From Limiplasma sp964416065 (GTDB taxonomy: Bacteria; Bacillota; Clostridia; Christensenellales; Aristaeellaceae), in contig CAYQCL010000010.1 of assembly GCA_964416065.1 (NCBI GenBank), positions 1 through 54,669 on the forward strand: a DNA stretch of 54,669 nucleotides, given 5' to 3'. Both the position numbers and the translations under genes were made by a program. Shown piece by piece: positions 17,133 through 25,645 of this stretch (the stretch's first letter is position 1; each line of letters begins with the position of its first letter). The notes under the pieces were generated by a model. It worked only from the letters and a program-made list of their open reading frames with translations. It made no database searches and was not told the DNA's origin.

Positions 17133-17170
17133 CCGTCCGAACGTCCGTCACTTGAGGGACGTTCGGACGG
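17133..17170 (+). promoter_or_regulatory. 14-bp perfect hairpin after the binding-protein gene
   Basis: Arms 17133-17146 and 17157-17170 pair perfectly around a 10-base loop, 15 bases after the livK-type stop codon. There is no T-run. It parallels the hairpins between the peptide binding-protein gene and its permease at 3.2 kb. Confidence 0.7.
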
Positions 17171-17194
17171 GATGCTTGTCTGCCGTAAGAATGC

Positions 17195-17274
17195 GGTTAC
17201 AGGAGCATACACGCGCAAGAAAGGTAACCAAGAGCAGTCAGGGCCAATGGAGGCTGACTGTTGTTGGTTACCTT
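17195..17274 (+). promoter_or_regulatory. Structured RNA region with competing pairings before the LivH gene
   Basis: AAGGTAACCAA (17221-17231) pairs perfectly with TTGGTTACCTT (17264-17274). Nested inside, CAGTCAG (17235-17241) pairs with CTGACTG (17254-17260). The GTAACC segment can instead pair with GGTTAC at 17195-17200, so two exclusive structures are possible. No T-run follows, and the permease ribosome binding site is about 27 bases downstream. It resembles no riboswitch class I know. Confidence 0.5.
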
Positions 17275-17314
17275 CATGCGTATCAGCGCAAACACATGAG
17301 AAGGAGGAGGACAC

Positions 17315-18199
17315 ATGGTTACCTTCCTGTCCCATCTGGTCAACGGCATTAGCCTAGGGAGCGTGTACGCCATCATTGCGCTGGGCTATTCGATGGTGTA
17401 CGGCATTGCAAAGATGCTTAACTTCGCCCATGGCGACGTTATTATGGTGGGCGCGTATATTGCGTTCTGTGTGATGCAGTATATGGGCCTGTCGTCCGTC
17501 CCCGCCGTTTTGGCGGCGATGGTCGTCTGCACACTTTTGGGCGTGATCATTGAGCGGCTCGCCTATAAGCCTCTCCGTCAGGCCACCTCGCTGGCCGTTT
17601 TGATCACCGCCATCGGTATGAGCTACTTTTTGCAAAACGCCGCGCTGTTGATCTGGGGCGCAAACCCCAAGGTATTTCCCTCCGTGGTCAGCATCCCCGC
17701 CATCCGTCTGCTCAACGGCGGCCTGCAAATCACCGGTGAGACGATCGTGACGATCCTGGCCAATATCATCATCATGATCGCGCTTACGCTGTTTACCGGC
17801 AAGACTAAGATGGGCAAGGCCATGCGCGTTGTTTCCGAGGATAAGGGAGCCGCGGAGCTGATGGGTATCAATGTCAACCTCACCATCTCCGTCACCTTCG
17901 CGATCGGTTCAGCCCTGGCCGCGATCGCGGGCGTGCTTTTGTGCTCCTCCTATCCCGCTCTGATGCCCACGACCGGCGCCATGCCCGGTATCAAGGCGTT
18001 CACAGCAGCCGTGTTCGGCGGCATCGGCTCCATTCCCGGTGCTCTGGTCGGCGGCTTACTTTTGGGAATTATTGAGATTTTAGGTAAGGCATATGTTTCC
18101 ACCGAGCTTGCGGACGCGCTGGTTTTTGCCGTGCTGATCGTCGTTTTGCTGGTCAAGCCCACCGGCCTGCTCGGCAAGACGGTTCATGAGAAAGTGTGA
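17315..18199 (+). CDS. livH: Branched-chain amino acid ABC transporter permease LivH
   Basis: First membrane subunit of the importer; 294 residues with about eight helices, normal for LivH. The N-terminal SLGSVYAIIALGYSMVYGI and the NFAHGDVIMVGAY stretch are highly conserved in the family, as is the late motif FGGIGSIPGALVGGLLLG. The start codon follows AAGGAGGAGG by five bases. It is separated from the binding-protein gene by 196 bases of structured RNA but has no obvious promoter of its own. Confidence 0.94.
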   Translation: MVTFLSHLVNGISLGSVYAIIALGYSMVYGIAKMLNFAHGDVIMVGAYIAFCVMQYMGLSSVPAVLAAMVVCTLLGVIIERLAYKPLRQATSLAVLITAIGMSYFLQNAALLIWGANPKVFPSVVSIPAIRLLNGGLQITGETIVTILANIIIMIALTLFTGKTKMGKAMRVVSEDKGAAELMGINVNLTISVTFAIGSALAAIAGVLLCSSYPALMPTTGAMPGIKAFTAAVFGGIGSIPGALVGGLLLGIIEILGKAYVSTELADALVFAVLIVVLLVKPTGLLGKTVHEKV

Positions 18200-18209
18200 G
18201 GTGAGAGAG

Positions 18210-19280
18210 ATGAAGAAGGTCAATAAAAAGTTTCTCCAAAATCTCATCACCTATGGAATCGTTATCGCGGCGTTTATTATCTGTCAGAGCATGATCGCCA
18301 CGGGAACAATGAGCCGCTCCCTGCGCGGACAGCTTGTGCCGATCTGTGTCTACATTGTAATGGCGGTTTCTCTGAACCTTGTGGTCGGCATCTCCGGAGA
18401 GCTGAGTTTGGGCCATGCGGGCTTTATGAGCGTGGGTGCCTTCACTGGCGTGGTCATTTCGGCCTGGTTGATGACGACCTTCGGGTTGGAAAATGAAACG
18501 GTTCGACTCATCCTGTCCATGGTGATCGCCGGCGCAGTTGCCGGCGTGGCGGGCGTGCTGATCGGCATCCCTGTGCTAAGGCTGCGCGGCGACTATTTGG
18601 CGATTGTGACGCTGGCCTTTGGCGAAATCATCCGCAATCTGATTAACGTCATTTATATCAATCTGGATGAATCAGGAAGGTTGTACTTCAGCTTCAATAA
18701 CCCTAACATGCCCGGTAGCGCGGTGCTGGCGGGCCCAAAGGGGACTGTCGGCGTGGATAAGATCGCGACCTTCGGTATGGGCTTCGCATTGGTTCTTTTC
18801 ACCCTGTTTGTGGTTTTGAACCTGGTCAACAGCCGTTCGGGACGCGCCATTATGGCGATGCGCGACAGCCGCATCGCGGCCGAATCCGTGGGCATCAACG
18901 CGACCAAGTATAAGATGATGGCGTTCGTGACCAGCGCGGTTTTGGCCGGTATGGCGGGCGCACTATACGGGTTGAATTTCTCCACGGTCAACGCGACTAA
19001 GTTTAAGTTTGACACGTCCATCTTGATTTTGGTGTTCGTGGTGCTGGGCGGTATCGGTAGCATCCGTGGCTCGATTATCGCGGCGACGCTGCTGACCGTG
19101 CTGCCTGAGATGCTGCGCGCGTTCAGCGATTACCGCATGCTGGTTTACGCGATCGTGCTCATTTTGGTCATGCTCGCCACCAACAGCCCGTTCATCAGCA
19201 TCCGTCTGGAGCAGGTGAAGAAGCTGTTCCGACGGAAAAAATCTTCGGCGAGCGGTTCAAAGGAGGGTGAGGCGGCATGA
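18210..19280 (+). CDS. livM: Branched-chain amino acid ABC transporter permease LivM
   Basis: Second membrane subunit, 356 residues. The ATG at 18210 was chosen because GAGGTG lies five bases ahead; an in-frame ATG at 18186 lacks a site and overlaps livH. Family motifs include GISGELSLGHAGFMSVGAF, the EAA-like stretch MAMRDSRIAAESVGINATK, and VVLGGIGSIRGSIIAA. The C-terminal tail is Lys/Arg and Ser rich. The stop overlaps the next start by four bases. Confidence 0.94.
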   Translation: MKKVNKKFLQNLITYGIVIAAFIICQSMIATGTMSRSLRGQLVPICVYIVMAVSLNLVVGISGELSLGHAGFMSVGAFTGVVISAWLMTTFGLENETVRLILSMVIAGAVAGVAGVLIGIPVLRLRGDYLAIVTLAFGEIIRNLINVIYINLDESGRLYFSFNNPNMPGSAVLAGPKGTVGVDKIATFGMGFALVLFTLFVVLNLVNSRSGRAIMAMRDSRIAAESVGINATKYKMMAFVTSAVLAGMAGALYGLNFSTVNATKFKFDTSILILVFVVLGGIGSIRGSIIAATLLTVLPEMLRAFSDYRMLVYAIVLILVMLATNSPFISIRLEQVKKLFRRKKSSASGSKEGEAA

Positions 19281-20131
19281 CACAGACGAAGAGACAGTCC
19301 GAAACCAAGATGGTGCCGGTTCCGAGCCATTCCATCGTGCCGGAGCGCGATGTGGATAAGCGCCCCGTTCTGGAGACGCGCCACCTGGGCATCGAGTTCG
19401 GTGGCCTCAAGGCGGTTGAGGATTTCAACCTGACCATTGGCAAGACGGAGATCGCGGGACTGATCGGGCCAAACGGCGCGGGAAAGACCACCGTTTTTAA
19501 CCTTCTGACCAAGGTTTACCAGCCCACCAACGGCGTGGTCATTTTGGACGGCAAGGACACCGCCGGAATGAACGCCGTGCAGGCAAGCAAGCTGGGCATC
19601 GCCCGCACCTTTCAGAATATTCGCCTGTTTGGCAATATGACGGTGGAGGAGAATGTGCGGATTGGCCTGCATAATCAGATCAAGTACGGCATGTTTTCCG
19701 GCATCTTCCGACTGCCCGCGTTTTGGAAGCAGGAAAAGGCCCAGCACGAGAAGGCCATGGAGCTCCTTTCCATCTTTGACATGCAGGGAATGTCCGAGGC
19801 GCAGGCCGGTTCGTTGCCCTATGGCGCGCAGCGCCGCCTGGAAATCGTGCGTGCGCTGGCAACGAACCCCAAGCTCCTTCTTCTTGACGAGCCTGCGGCA
19901 GGTATGAATCCGCATGAGACGGAAGAACTGATGGAAAATATCATCAAGATTCGCGATCAGTTCCAGATCGCGGTTATGCTGATCGAGCACGATATGAATC
20001 TGGTCATGGGCATCTGCGAGGGTATCTGCGTGCTGAATTATGGCCGCATCATCGCCAAGGGCACCGCCAGCGAGATCCAGTCCAATCCGACGGTGATCGA
20101 GGCGTATCTTGGCAAGCGGAAGGAGGGCTGA
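19277..20131 (+). CDS. livG: Branched-chain amino acid ABC transporter ATP-binding protein LivG
   Basis: ATPase of the importer, 284 residues. It has an unusual polar N-terminal extension of about 30 residues before the ABC domain begins at VLETRHLGIEFGG. Walker A is GPNGAGKTT around residue 64, the LivG-type loop ARTFQNIRLF follows, the signature region reads LPYGAQRRLEIVRAL and Walker B is LLLLDEPAAGMNP. The C-terminal NPTVIEAYLG is typical of the LivG family. Confidence 0.94.
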   Translation: MTQTKRQSETKMVPVPSHSIVPERDVDKRPVLETRHLGIEFGGLKAVEDFNLTIGKTEIAGLIGPNGAGKTTVFNLLTKVYQPTNGVVILDGKDTAGMNAVQASKLGIARTFQNIRLFGNMTVEENVRIGLHNQIKYGMFSGIFRLPAFWKQEKAQHEKAMELLSIFDMQGMSEAQAGSLPYGAQRRLEIVRALATNPKLLLLDEPAAGMNPHETEELMENIIKIRDQFQIAVMLIEHDMNLVMGICEGICVLNYGRIIAKGTASEIQSNPTVIEAYLGKRKEG

Positions 20132-20133
20132 GA

Positions 20134-20841
20134 ATGAGTTTGCTGAAGGTCGAGAATATCCATGTGTATTATGGCGCGATCCATGCGATCAAGGGCATCT
20201 CCTTCGAGGTCAACGAGGGCGAGATCGTGACACTGATCGGCGCGAACGGCGCGGGCAAATCCACGACGCTCAACACAATCGCGGGACTTCTCAAGCCCCG
20301 TGAGGGTAGCATCACCCTGGAAGGCAGAAACCTGCTGGGCTTCCGTACGCACAAGCTGGTTTCGCTGGGAATGGCGCTTTGTCCGGAGGGCAGACGCGTC
20401 TTCCAGCAGATGACCGTGCGGGAAAACCTGGAAATGGGTGGCTACTGCCGTCCGGCCAATGAGATCGACGACTCGCTGGAGAATGTGTACCACCGTTTCC
20501 CGCGCCTTAAGGAGAGGGAAAAGCAGATTGCCGGAACGCTTAGCGGCGGCGAACAGCAAATGCTGGCTATGGGGCGCGCTCTGATGAGCAAGCCCAAGCT
20601 GCTCATGCTGGACGAGCCATCCATGGGCCTCGCGCCGATTCTGGTCGAACAGATCTTTGACATCATCAAGGAGCTACATGAGGCGGGAACGACGATCCTT
20701 CTGGTTGAGCAAAACGCGCAGATGGCTCTGTCCATCGCGGATCGCGCGTATGTGCTGGGTACCGGCAAGATCACCATGTCGGGCGTGGCTTCGGATGTGC
20801 TCGCGGACGACCGCGTGCGCGCGGCCTATCTGGGAGGCTGA
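20134..20841 (+). CDS. livF: Branched-chain amino acid ABC transporter ATP-binding protein LivF
   Basis: Second ATPase of the importer, 235 residues, the usual length. Walker A is GANGAGKST around 36-44, the signature is LSGGEQQMLAMGRAL, Walker B is LLMLDEPSMGLAP and the switch histidine is replaced by Gln in LLVEQNAQ, as is normal for LivF. The C-terminus DDRVRAAYLGG is characteristic. It starts two bases after livG and ends the operon just before a strong terminator. Confidence 0.95.
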   Translation: MSLLKVENIHVYYGAIHAIKGISFEVNEGEIVTLIGANGAGKSTTLNTIAGLLKPREGSITLEGRNLLGFRTHKLVSLGMALCPEGRRVFQQMTVRENLEMGGYCRPANEIDDSLENVYHRFPRLKEREKQIAGTLSGGEQQMLAMGRALMSKPKLLMLDEPSMGLAPILVEQIFDIIKELHEAGTTILLVEQNAQMALSIADRAYVLGTGKITMSGVASDVLADDRVRAAYLGG

Positions 20842-20850
20842 GCAAAAAAA

Positions 20851-20887
20851 CGGCGGGTTTCCCCTGGGGAAGAAACGCCGCTTTTTT
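20851..20887. terminator. Bidirectional terminator between livF and the AI-2E-family gene
   Basis: A GC-rich stem (CGGCG with CGCCG, extended by GTTTC/GAAAC and CCCC/GGGG) is flanked by seven A residues on the left and six T residues on the right, so it can stop transcription in both directions of this convergent pair. Confidence 0.8.
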
Positions 20888-20908
20888 CGTGTATGCGATA
20901 AACCGCGC

Positions 20909-22045
20909 TCAATTTTTTTTACACCCGTCGTTTTGAGCAAGACGCTTATTCACCTGCTCACGCAGAAGCGTATAGCATACCGATGAGAGCGGAATGAAAA
21001 GGAGCATGCCAATGATGCCAAACATTCCCTCGCCAAGCACGACGGCAAAAAGCACCCAGATCGAGGGTAGTCCGATCGCATTTCCCATGACATGAGGGTA
21101 GATGAGATTGCCCTCGATCTGCTGAATAATCAGAAACATCACAACAAACCACAGCGCCTGCATCGGGTTGTTGACCAGAATCAGCACGGTGCCTACAATA
21201 CAGCCCATCCAGGCGCCAATTACGGGAATGAGCGCCGTTACGGTAATGAATATGCTGATGAGCAGAATATAGGGCATGCCGAAGATTGTCATGGCGAGGA
21301 AGAACAGCGAGCCCAGGATCAGTGCCTCCAGGCATTGGCCGGTGATGAAGCTGGAAAAGGTGCGCTCCGCAAGCCTAGCGATGCGCAGCGTCTCATCGAC
21401 CACCGAGGGCTTGAGGTAGGCACGCATCACCCGCTTGAGCTGGGAACGCAGACGCTCCTTAGCGGACAGAAAGTAAAAGGTGAACATGATCGTGAAAAAT
21501 ATGCTCAAAACGTTCTGATAGACCGTACCGATGACCGTGCCCGAAAAGGCTGCACCCTTCAGCACCAAGTTGAGCATATCGTCGATTTGCGCGTCAATCT
21601 CACTGGCGGAAGGCATAGTAAATGTGGCGTTGAGATATTCACTGATGCTGATCTCATAGGGGCGAAGCAGCTCGTCCAGACGCGCGATCGCGCCGGGAAC
21701 CGCGTTGATAACCGCCGTTACGGTGTTGATCAGTTCAGGCACAACCAGCGATAGGATCAAATAGACCGCCAAAAAGATCAAAGCAACGACCAAAAGGATC
21801 GCGACTGGCCTCTTGAGTCTCTTCAACCAGGCGACACGATCCATCACAAAGAGGACATGCCGCTCAAAAAAACGCATGGGGACGTTGAGAATAAAGGCGA
21901 ACACCCCACCAAGCACGAAGGGTGCAAGAATCAGCCAGACGAATTTGAAAAAGCCTAGAAGCGTTCCGCTTCTTTCAAAGAGAAAATAGATCGCAATGAT
22001 CAAAAAACCCAGAAGCAGAATGTCTCGGAACTTTTTACGGTTCAT
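20909..22045 (-). CDS. AI-2E family transporter-like permease
   Basis: Member of the AI-2E_transport/PerM/YdbI family of seven-to-eight-helix membrane proteins; members have been linked to autoinducer-2 export or to Na+/H+ antiport, so the substrate here is open. The start is the ATG at 22045 (MNRKKFRD), after AGGAGGAATGGGCT. The 378-residue protein has the family layout: two helix pairs, a central extracytoplasmic region with the short amphipathic helices, then late helices with the conserved IPVIGAWMG and EGNLIYPHVMG segments. An extended -10 (TGGTATGAT, minus strand, near 22089-22084) may drive it. Confidence 0.88.
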   Translation of the reverse strand: MNRKKFRDILLLGFLIIAIYFLFERSGTLLGFFKFVWLILAPFVLGGVFAFILNVPMRFFERHVLFVMDRVAWLKRLKRPVAILLVVALIFLAVYLILSLVVPELINTVTAVINAVPGAIARLDELLRPYEISISEYLNATFTMPSASEIDAQIDDMLNLVLKGAAFSGTVIGTVYQNVLSIFFTIMFTFYFLSAKERLRSQLKRVMRAYLKPSVVDETLRIARLAERTFSSFITGQCLEALILGSLFFLAMTIFGMPYILLISIFITVTALIPVIGAWMGCIVGTVLILVNNPMQALWFVVMFLIIQQIEGNLIYPHVMGNAIGLPSIWVLFAVVLGEGMFGIIGMLLFIPLSSVCYTLLREQVNKRLAQNDGCKKN

Positions 22046-22204
22046 AGCCCATTCCTCCTTTGAATGCACAAATTGCCCCCATCATCATACCATAATTGCC
22101 GGAGCGGAGAAAGGCCAAAATCCGACGATTTTCCCGCCGTTCTTTTTTCGGACACGTTTTGTTCATTTTTGGCTGATATTCTGAGGCGGCAGGGAGGAAT
22201 GAGA

Positions 22205-23626
22205 ATGGGGAAGCAGAAAATCCGAAAGAGAAGGCTAGTTCGCCGGATCGTTTCATTTGTCCTGCTGGCATATCTGCTGGCTGCCGTACTGCCCTATGCA
22301 TTCGTGCCGGACGGACCAGAAACCGTGACGGCAGCAGCGATGCTTTCACAAAGCGCACCCGAGGGTGACAGAGCGGTCATCCTGCCCACAGGGGAGGAGG
22401 CGCTTGACGCGCGGCTGAACCTGATTGCCAACGCACAAAGCTCATTAATCGTCGGGAGCTATCTCTACGCAGATGACGAGAGCGGCTACACCATCGCTGC
22501 GGCGCTGCTTGCGGCCGCAGATCGGGGCGTGCGGGTGCGCATCGTCACGGATGGACTGATCGGCGCTGCGAATCTTTTGGGCAGCGAGCTGGCCTATGCC
22601 CTCGGTTCACATCCCAATATTGAGTTGCGCTATTATAATCCCATCAATGTGCTTGCACCGTGGGGCCTGAGCTCGCGATACCACGAGAAGTATGTCATCG
22701 CGGACGATAGCGTCTTTGTTCTGGGAGGACGCAACATCTCAGATGAATTCTTAACCGCGCAGGGTCATCCAAGCTATAACTATGATATGGATCTACTGGT
22801 CTGGCGGGACAGCCCCGCCGAAGGAAGCGCATCCGCTGCACTTGTCGCTTATTTCGACGCGCTGTGGGAGACGCGCTGCACTCCACGATTCGAAACGGTT
22901 CCGCCCTGGCGGGCGGACAAGGTGAAGGCGCTTGTTCAGGAACTGAAGGAAAGATATGAGAATATCCGAGCCGCCCACGCCGAGGCGATCGCGCCCGTTG
23001 ACTGGTTCGAACGAACGGTTCCCAGCGAGGGCTTCGTGCTTTTGAGCAATCCCACGAACGCGGCGGTCAAGCAGCCCACGCTGTGGGCCGAGCTGATCGG
23101 GCTGATGAAGGACGCGAAGGAGCGCGTGTGGATCCAGACGCCTTATCTGGTGCTGAACGGTCGCATGCGAGATGATCTGTCCGAGGCGGCATCGCTTCCT
23201 TCGGAGATGCTCATCCTCACCAACTCGCGGGCGGGAGGCAACAACATTGTCGCCTCAGCGGACGCGGTGTTCCATCGGCCGATGATTACGCGCATGCCGT
23301 TGGAAATGTATGAGTTTCAGGGCGACGCCTCGATGCACACCAAGACGATGCTCATCGACGACGATCTGAGCGTCTTTGGCTCCTTCAACTTCGATATGAG
23401 GAGCGCATACAGCGACACAGAGCTGATGCTCGTGATTCAAAGCCGCGAGATTAACGCGATGCTCGAGGAGCATATGCTTTCCATGATTGAAAAATCGCTG
23501 CCGGTCAACGCGAACGGCAGCTACGGAACAAACGGCGACGCGCGGCCGCTTTCCATCGGATGGATGAAAAACGTGCTGATTGTGCTCGCGTCACCGTTTG
23601 TATCTCTGGTTCGGTTCCTGGTATGA
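22205..23626 (+). CDS. Phospholipase D-family protein, cardiolipin synthase-like
   Basis: 473 residues with an N-terminal signal anchor at about 11-32, then two PLDc domains. The two HxKx4D catalytic motifs are intact: YHEKYVIADD around H160 and MHTKTMLIDDD around H378, each followed by the expected GGRN/GSFN pattern. Such proteins act on phospholipids, for example making cardiolipin or transferring phosphatidyl groups, on the outer face of the membrane. It is not a canonical cardiolipin synthase because it has only one N-terminal helix and a long linker between domains. The ATG at 22205 follows AGGGAGG by seven bases. Confidence 0.85.
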   Translation: MGKQKIRKRRLVRRIVSFVLLAYLLAAVLPYAFVPDGPETVTAAAMLSQSAPEGDRAVILPTGEEALDARLNLIANAQSSLIVGSYLYADDESGYTIAAALLAAADRGVRVRIVTDGLIGAANLLGSELAYALGSHPNIELRYYNPINVLAPWGLSSRYHEKYVIADDSVFVLGGRNISDEFLTAQGHPSYNYDMDLLVWRDSPAEGSASAALVAYFDALWETRCTPRFETVPPWRADKVKALVQELKERYENIRAAHAEAIAPVDWFERTVPSEGFVLLSNPTNAAVKQPTLWAELIGLMKDAKERVWIQTPYLVLNGRMRDDLSEAASLPSEMLILTNSRAGGNNIVASADAVFHRPMITRMPLEMYEFQGDASMHTKTMLIDDDLSVFGSFNFDMRSAYSDTELMLVIQSREINAMLEEHMLSMIEKSLPVNANGSYGTNGDARPLSIGWMKNVLIVLASPFVSLVRFLV

Positions 23627-23634
23627 CGAGACGG

Positions 23635-25116
23635 TCAGAGCAGGATGCAGATCATGCCGCCGTTGCCCTCGTTGATGATCTTCGAAAGCGTTTCCTGCAC
23701 CTTTTCCTGCGCGTCGGCGGGCATGCGCATAAGCTTGTTGCTCAGGCCCTCGCGCACCAGCTCATGCAGGCTCTTGCCAAAGAAGTTGGTATTCCAGATG
23801 CGCTGCGGGTCGTTTTCAAATTCCTCCAAGAGATAGCGCACCAATTCTTCGCTTTGCTTTTCGGTACCTACCACGGGAGAAACCTCGGTCTCGATATCCA
23901 CGCGGATCATGTGCAGCGAGGGGGCGTTGGCTTTGAGTTTTACGCCAAAGCGGCTTCCCTGCTGAACAATCTCCGGCTCCTGAAGCGTAAGCTCGCTCAT
24001 TGTCGGCGTGACGAGACCGTAGCCGGTTTCGCGGACACTGCGCAGCGCCTCCGCGACATGATCGTATTCCGTTTTGGCGGCGACCAGTTCCTTCATCAGG
24101 CGCAGAAGATGCGCGTCGCCCCTGATTTCCGTACCGCATTCCTCACCCAGCACGCGGTTGAAGAGACCGTCTTTGAGGGGGAGGGAATATCGGAGCCGCC
24201 CCTCGCCCAGGTCGATTCCGTCATTTTTAAGACCGTCGGAATAGGGAGATTGCGCGAACGCCTGCGCGAAGTCCACGTGATCTCGCATGCGGCTGATGGT
24301 CTCTGCACCCGCCCGAACGCCCTCCATCACATGCTGGACGAGCCAATGATTGTCGTCGAGGGCGTTGAGCCAGCCTGGCACGCTTAGGCGGATTTCCCGA
24401 AGCGGGAACTGGAACAGCACCTGCTCGAACACGCCCAGGATGTCCTCCATGCCCATCTCTTTGACATTCAGGGAGAGAACAGGCACGGTATAGCGTTCGC
24501 TCAGCTTTTCGCGCAACCGTTCGGTCGCCTCATCCGAGGGCGTGCGCGAATTGAGCACCATGATGAACGGCTTGCCAAGCTGCTTAAGCTCCTGAACCAC
24601 GCGCGCCTCCGGCTCGACGTACGCCTCGCGGGGAAGGTCGGAAATGGACCCGTCCGTTGTCACGACCAGACCGATGGTCGCGTGATCGGTGATGACCTTG
24701 CGCGTGCCGATTTCCGCCGCCTGCTCAAAGGGAATGTCATAATCAAACCAGGGGGTGTGTACCATGCGGGCCATGCCATCCTCCTCGGTGCCCAGCGCCC
24801 CCTCCACGAGACATCCGACGCTGTCGACCATGCGCACGCGGACGGTGGCCTGATCCCCCAGCGTGACGGTTACGGCCTCGCTGGGCACGAACTTCGGTTG
24901 TGTGGTCATGATCGTTTTTCCGCTGCCGCTTTGCGGCAGCTCGTCCGAGATGCGGTCGCGGCGCGGCCCCGGCGCCATGGCGCTTAACACCAGTTCCTCC
25001 ATCATGCGGCTGATCAGCGTGCTTTTTCCGGTGCGCACGGGGCCGACCACGCCGATGTATACGTCGCCGTCGGTGCGCTGGGCGATATCTCGATAGAGAT
25101 CGAACGTTTGCTCCAT
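23635..25116 (-). CDS. spoIVA: Stage IV sporulation protein A, spore coat ATPase
   Basis: Morphogenetic ATPase that polymerises on the forespore outer membrane and forms the base of the spore coat; it is also needed for cortex assembly. The product has 493 residues, almost exactly the size of the Bacillus protein. The N-terminal domain has Walker A GPVRTGKST at 25-33 and the conserved region RMVDSVGCLVEGALG; the middle and C-terminal regions carry the lengthy low-similarity domains and the conserved end GGMICILL. The ATG at 25116 is ten bases after AGGAGG. It converges on the PLD gene with an 8-base gap and no visible terminator. Confidence 0.96.
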   Translation of the reverse strand: MEQTFDLYRDIAQRTDGDVYIGVVGPVRTGKSTLISRMMEELVLSAMAPGPRRDRISDELPQSGSGKTIMTTQPKFVPSEAVTVTLGDQATVRVRMVDSVGCLVEGALGTEEDGMARMVHTPWFDYDIPFEQAAEIGTRKVITDHATIGLVVTTDGSISDLPREAYVEPEARVVQELKQLGKPFIMVLNSRTPSDEATERLREKLSERYTVPVLSLNVKEMGMEDILGVFEQVLFQFPLREIRLSVPGWLNALDDNHWLVQHVMEGVRAGAETISRMRDHVDFAQAFAQSPYSDGLKNDGIDLGEGRLRYSLPLKDGLFNRVLGEECGTEIRGDAHLLRLMKELVAAKTEYDHVAEALRSVRETGYGLVTPTMSELTLQEPEIVQQGSRFGVKLKANAPSLHMIRVDIETEVSPVVGTEKQSEELVRYLLEEFENDPQRIWNTNFFGKSLHELVREGLSNKLMRMPADAQEKVQETLSKIINEGNGGMICILL

Positions 25117-25169
25117 AGCTTTCAAACCTCCTTGCGTTCGCTTGAAAAAACATATGCCCGTTTTTTCCC

Positions 25170-25200
25170 GTGTATGTCCGCCCGTTCTGAGGGATTTCCA
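25170..25200 (-). promoter_or_regulatory. Possible sigma-E promoter of spoIVA
   Basis: On the minus strand CATACAC (25176-25170) matches the sigma-E -10 consensus CATACA. A weak -35 (TGGAAATC, 25200-25193) lies 16 bases upstream. spoIVA is a known sigma-E target in other spore formers, which supports this reading. Confidence 0.4.
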
Positions 25201-25208
25201 AAAAAGGA

Positions 25209-25237
25209 ATGAAATTTTTCGCCTTTTGCGTTATACT
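25209..25237 (+). promoter_or_regulatory. Sigma-A promoter of the ylbF-like gene
   Basis: ATGAAA (25209-25214), 17-base spacer, TATACT (25232-25237); the start codon at 25274 is preceded by AAGAGGAGG. Confidence 0.5.
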
Positions 25238-25273
25238 AAGGATTGAGCTGTTACGCAAGAGGAGGTTTTTTGC

Positions 25274-25633
25274 ATGAACATGCCTACCGAGGTTGTACAG
25301 GCGGCGGACGCGTTGCTTCAGGCGATGCGCGGAACCGATGCGTTTCAGGAATACGAGCGCTTGAAAAAAAGCGTCCTGTCCGACGAGGTGAACCGTCGGC
25401 TTTTGGAACGCTTTACCCGCGCGCAGACGGCGCTGCAAATGGCGGCGATGGCCGGGACGGAGCCGCGCGACGAGGACGCGAGCGAGTTTGAAAAATTGAG
25501 TGCTCTGCTTTATCAGAGTGAGGAAGTGACGGAATATCTGCTCGCGCAGATGCGCGCCCAGCAGCTGGTGGCCGAGACGCTGGAACGGCTGACGCATGAG
25601 GTAGGCATCAGCGTGGATATCAAAGAAGCGTGA
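25274..25633 (+). CDS. YlbF/YmcA family protein
   Basis: 119-residue, mostly helical protein of the DUF964 (YlbF/YmcA) family. In Bacillus these proteins form a complex with YaaT that supports RNase Y-dependent mRNA processing, biofilm formation, competence and sporulation. The amphipathic helices with the stretch DAFQEYERLKKSVLSDEVNR are typical. Which paralogue it corresponds to cannot be told. It is followed after 12 bases by mltG. Confidence 0.75.
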   Translation: MNMPTEVVQAADALLQAMRGTDAFQEYERLKKSVLSDEVNRRLLERFTRAQTALQMAAMAGTEPRDEDASEFEKLSALLYQSEEVTEYLLAQMRAQQLVAETLERLTHEVGISVDIKEA

Positions 25634-25645
25634 GGAGGCAGACGC

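Noticed and set aside
16045..17151. 368-residue minus-strand frame opposite the branched-chain amino acid-binding protein
   Set aside because: Antisense shadow of a well-recognised gene; no start site or family resemblance.
17122..17352. Leader peptide rich in branched-chain residues before livH
   Set aside because: The frame shows no run of Leu, Ile or Val codons and no terminator-antiterminator with T-run follows.
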